From Corylus avellana (lineage: Eukaryota > Streptophyta > Magnoliopsida > Fagales > Betulaceae), in NCBI RefSeq assembly GCF_901000735.1, contig NC_081544.1, positions 13,430,630 through 13,494,629 of the forward strand: a stretch of 64,000 nt of DNA, read 5' to 3'. Below the pieces are notes generated by a model. It had not been told where the DNA came from. It saw only the letters and a list, made by a program, of their open reading frames with translations, and did not search any database. Made by a program: the position numbers and the translations under genes. Each line of letters opens with the position of its first letter. The first letter of the stretch is position 1. Positions 62,799-64,000 of this stretch are shown piece after piece.

Positions 62799-63516
62799 GT
62801 AAGAATCCTGATTATAGACTATTTAAATGTTCATCTTTATTGCGATGAGCTGCAGCTTCTCCAGGTTTTGGAATGTATAGTGATTTTGCACATTTCCTGT
62901 TCAGCATCTTCCATCCAAGAATTTAAAGGTTACTTCGTGATCAATACTCTGTACACCGATGAAAAACGGTCCTATCGTTATGGACTATCAATCGTTGTTT
63001 ATCCCCTTTCTTTTTCTAGGCTCAAAAATCTAATTCCTTGAGTCATGGGGTGTATTTGTGTGGAGAGAGGGAAGGGTGTCGATTCATGCATATTAAATCC
63101 TTAAAAGGCGTGCCCCCCAATTTTTGAAAAGGACATGTGATTTTGCTTTTAGTTTCTACAAATTCGTTTGTAAAAGTTGTTCATTGTACTGATCAGTCCC
63201 TGCTATGCTTGGATTGGAACAAACCCCCCCCCCCAAAAATATATATAGCTTTTTTTTTCTCTGAATCCTAGCTGTCAGCTCCTCAGACGACAAAAAGAAC
63301 TCTCCCTCAGTTCTTCCTCCTCCTCTTCAATTCTTTCTTCTTCTCCTACTTCTCTTGATTTATTGGAGTGCTTATCATCCTCTTCTTTTGAACCCCAAAT
63401 GTGATTGGTTTTTTCGTTTTGGTTTTCCTCTCATTCATCTACAGATCTACTACCAGACCACTCAATCTACCAATCTTAGAGATCCAACTCCCATGAGACA
63501 ACCCCGCGGCCCAACT
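62799..63516 (+). other. OM64 intron 12, left part
   Basis: No coding evidence; a C-run at 63226-63235 and TC-rich stretches (63250-63357). Confidence 0.55.
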
Positions 63517-63989
63517 GACATAGCCAACCGATCACCAATGATTAAAGGCTGGTTGTACGGGCGGTTCATTCTGAAAATTTAACTTCCAACCCCTCTCGGG
63601 TCGGCAGTCGGAAATACCTCTATTCCAACCTGAGGAGGTCAGTTTGCACCCCTAGAATCAAGGCTTAGTTGAGTAATGTCCCTGCTAGTAAGTGGGAGAA
63701 AATAATTTTAGTTGTCAAATTATTTAAACGAATAGAGATTTATGGCTGCCTCATGACATAGCCAACCGATCACCAATGATTAAAGGCTGGTTGTACGGGC
63801 GGTTCATTCTGAAAATTTAACTTCCAACCCCTCTCGGGTCGGCAGTCGGAAATACCTCTATTCCAACCTGAGGTCAGTTTGCACCCCTAGAATCAAGGCT
63901 TAGTTGAGTAATGTCCCTGCTAGTAAGTGGGAGAAAATAATTTTAGTTGTCAAATTATTTAAATGAATAGAGATTCATGGCAGCCAAGC
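63517..63989. repeat. 238-bp tandem duplication
   Basis: GACATAGCCAACCGATCACC starts at 63517 and again at 63755. The two units are nearly identical apart from one 3-base indel (AGGAGGTC against AGGTC) and a few substitutions near the end, so the duplication is recent. Confidence 0.92.
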
Positions 63990-64000
63990 ATCAGACATTT

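Noticed and set aside
1..64000. CRISPR arrays, prokaryotic operons, tRNA or rRNA genes
   Set aside because: None seen; repeats are transposon, satellite or microsatellite, and the gene structure is plant nuclear.

Overview
This is a plant nuclear genome window, most likely from a heterozygous woody eudicot. The evidence is one long intron-rich nuclear gene with GT-AG introns, many L1-clade LINEs, Copia LTR elements, hAT, Harbinger and Mutator-type elements, and three 100-N scaffold gaps. The species cannot be named from the sequence alone; the LINE family resembles ones I associate with Fagales, which is a weak inference.

There is one host gene, on the + strand. Exons between 2324 and 62798 encode the plant OM64 protein, the 64 kDa mitochondrial outer-membrane protein that is the paralogue of chloroplast Toc64. 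It has an N-terminal membrane anchor, an amidase-like domain and a C-terminal TPR domain. Twelve exons were reconstructed by splice sites and by family memory. All junction phases are consistent and no stop interrupts the frame, giving 578 codons. The last exon (about 27 residues expected) lies beyond the right edge. The gene therefore exceeds 61 kb for a coding length near 1.8 kb.

Almost everything else is transposon. Left flank (1-2323): a 45-bp direct repeat, an hAT element with an 8-bp target-site duplication (TSD), and the leader/promoter. Intron 4: a three-deep nest of LINEs, each with its own TSD, then a LINE tail and a MITE. Intron 6: a TRIM element, a solo LTR, a LINE with a 15-bp TSD, and a Copia relic invaded by two minus-strand LINEs, one with an inverted 5' part. 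Intron 7: a minus-strand Copia relic, a deleted plus-strand Copia with TA...TA ends, a minisatellite and a LINE tail. Introns 7-9 then hold a 7.1-kb segment (exons 8 and 9, a Harbinger-type element, a Mutator-type MITE and a LINE) present twice around a scaffold gap. This is probably two haplotypes placed in tandem. Intron 11: a small LTR element containing an hAT, whose 3' LTR is split by a 2.8-kb LTR-like element, itself split by LINE sequence. An isolated contig with a 312-bp satellite and a Ty3/gypsy end sits between two gaps.

No bacterial-type system, RNA gene or CRISPR array was seen. The points of most interest are the Cys at the ancestral amidase nucleophile position of OM64, the duplicated exons, the nested LINEs with readable TSDs, a 26-bp LINE tail insertion, and the satellite contig inside an intron.
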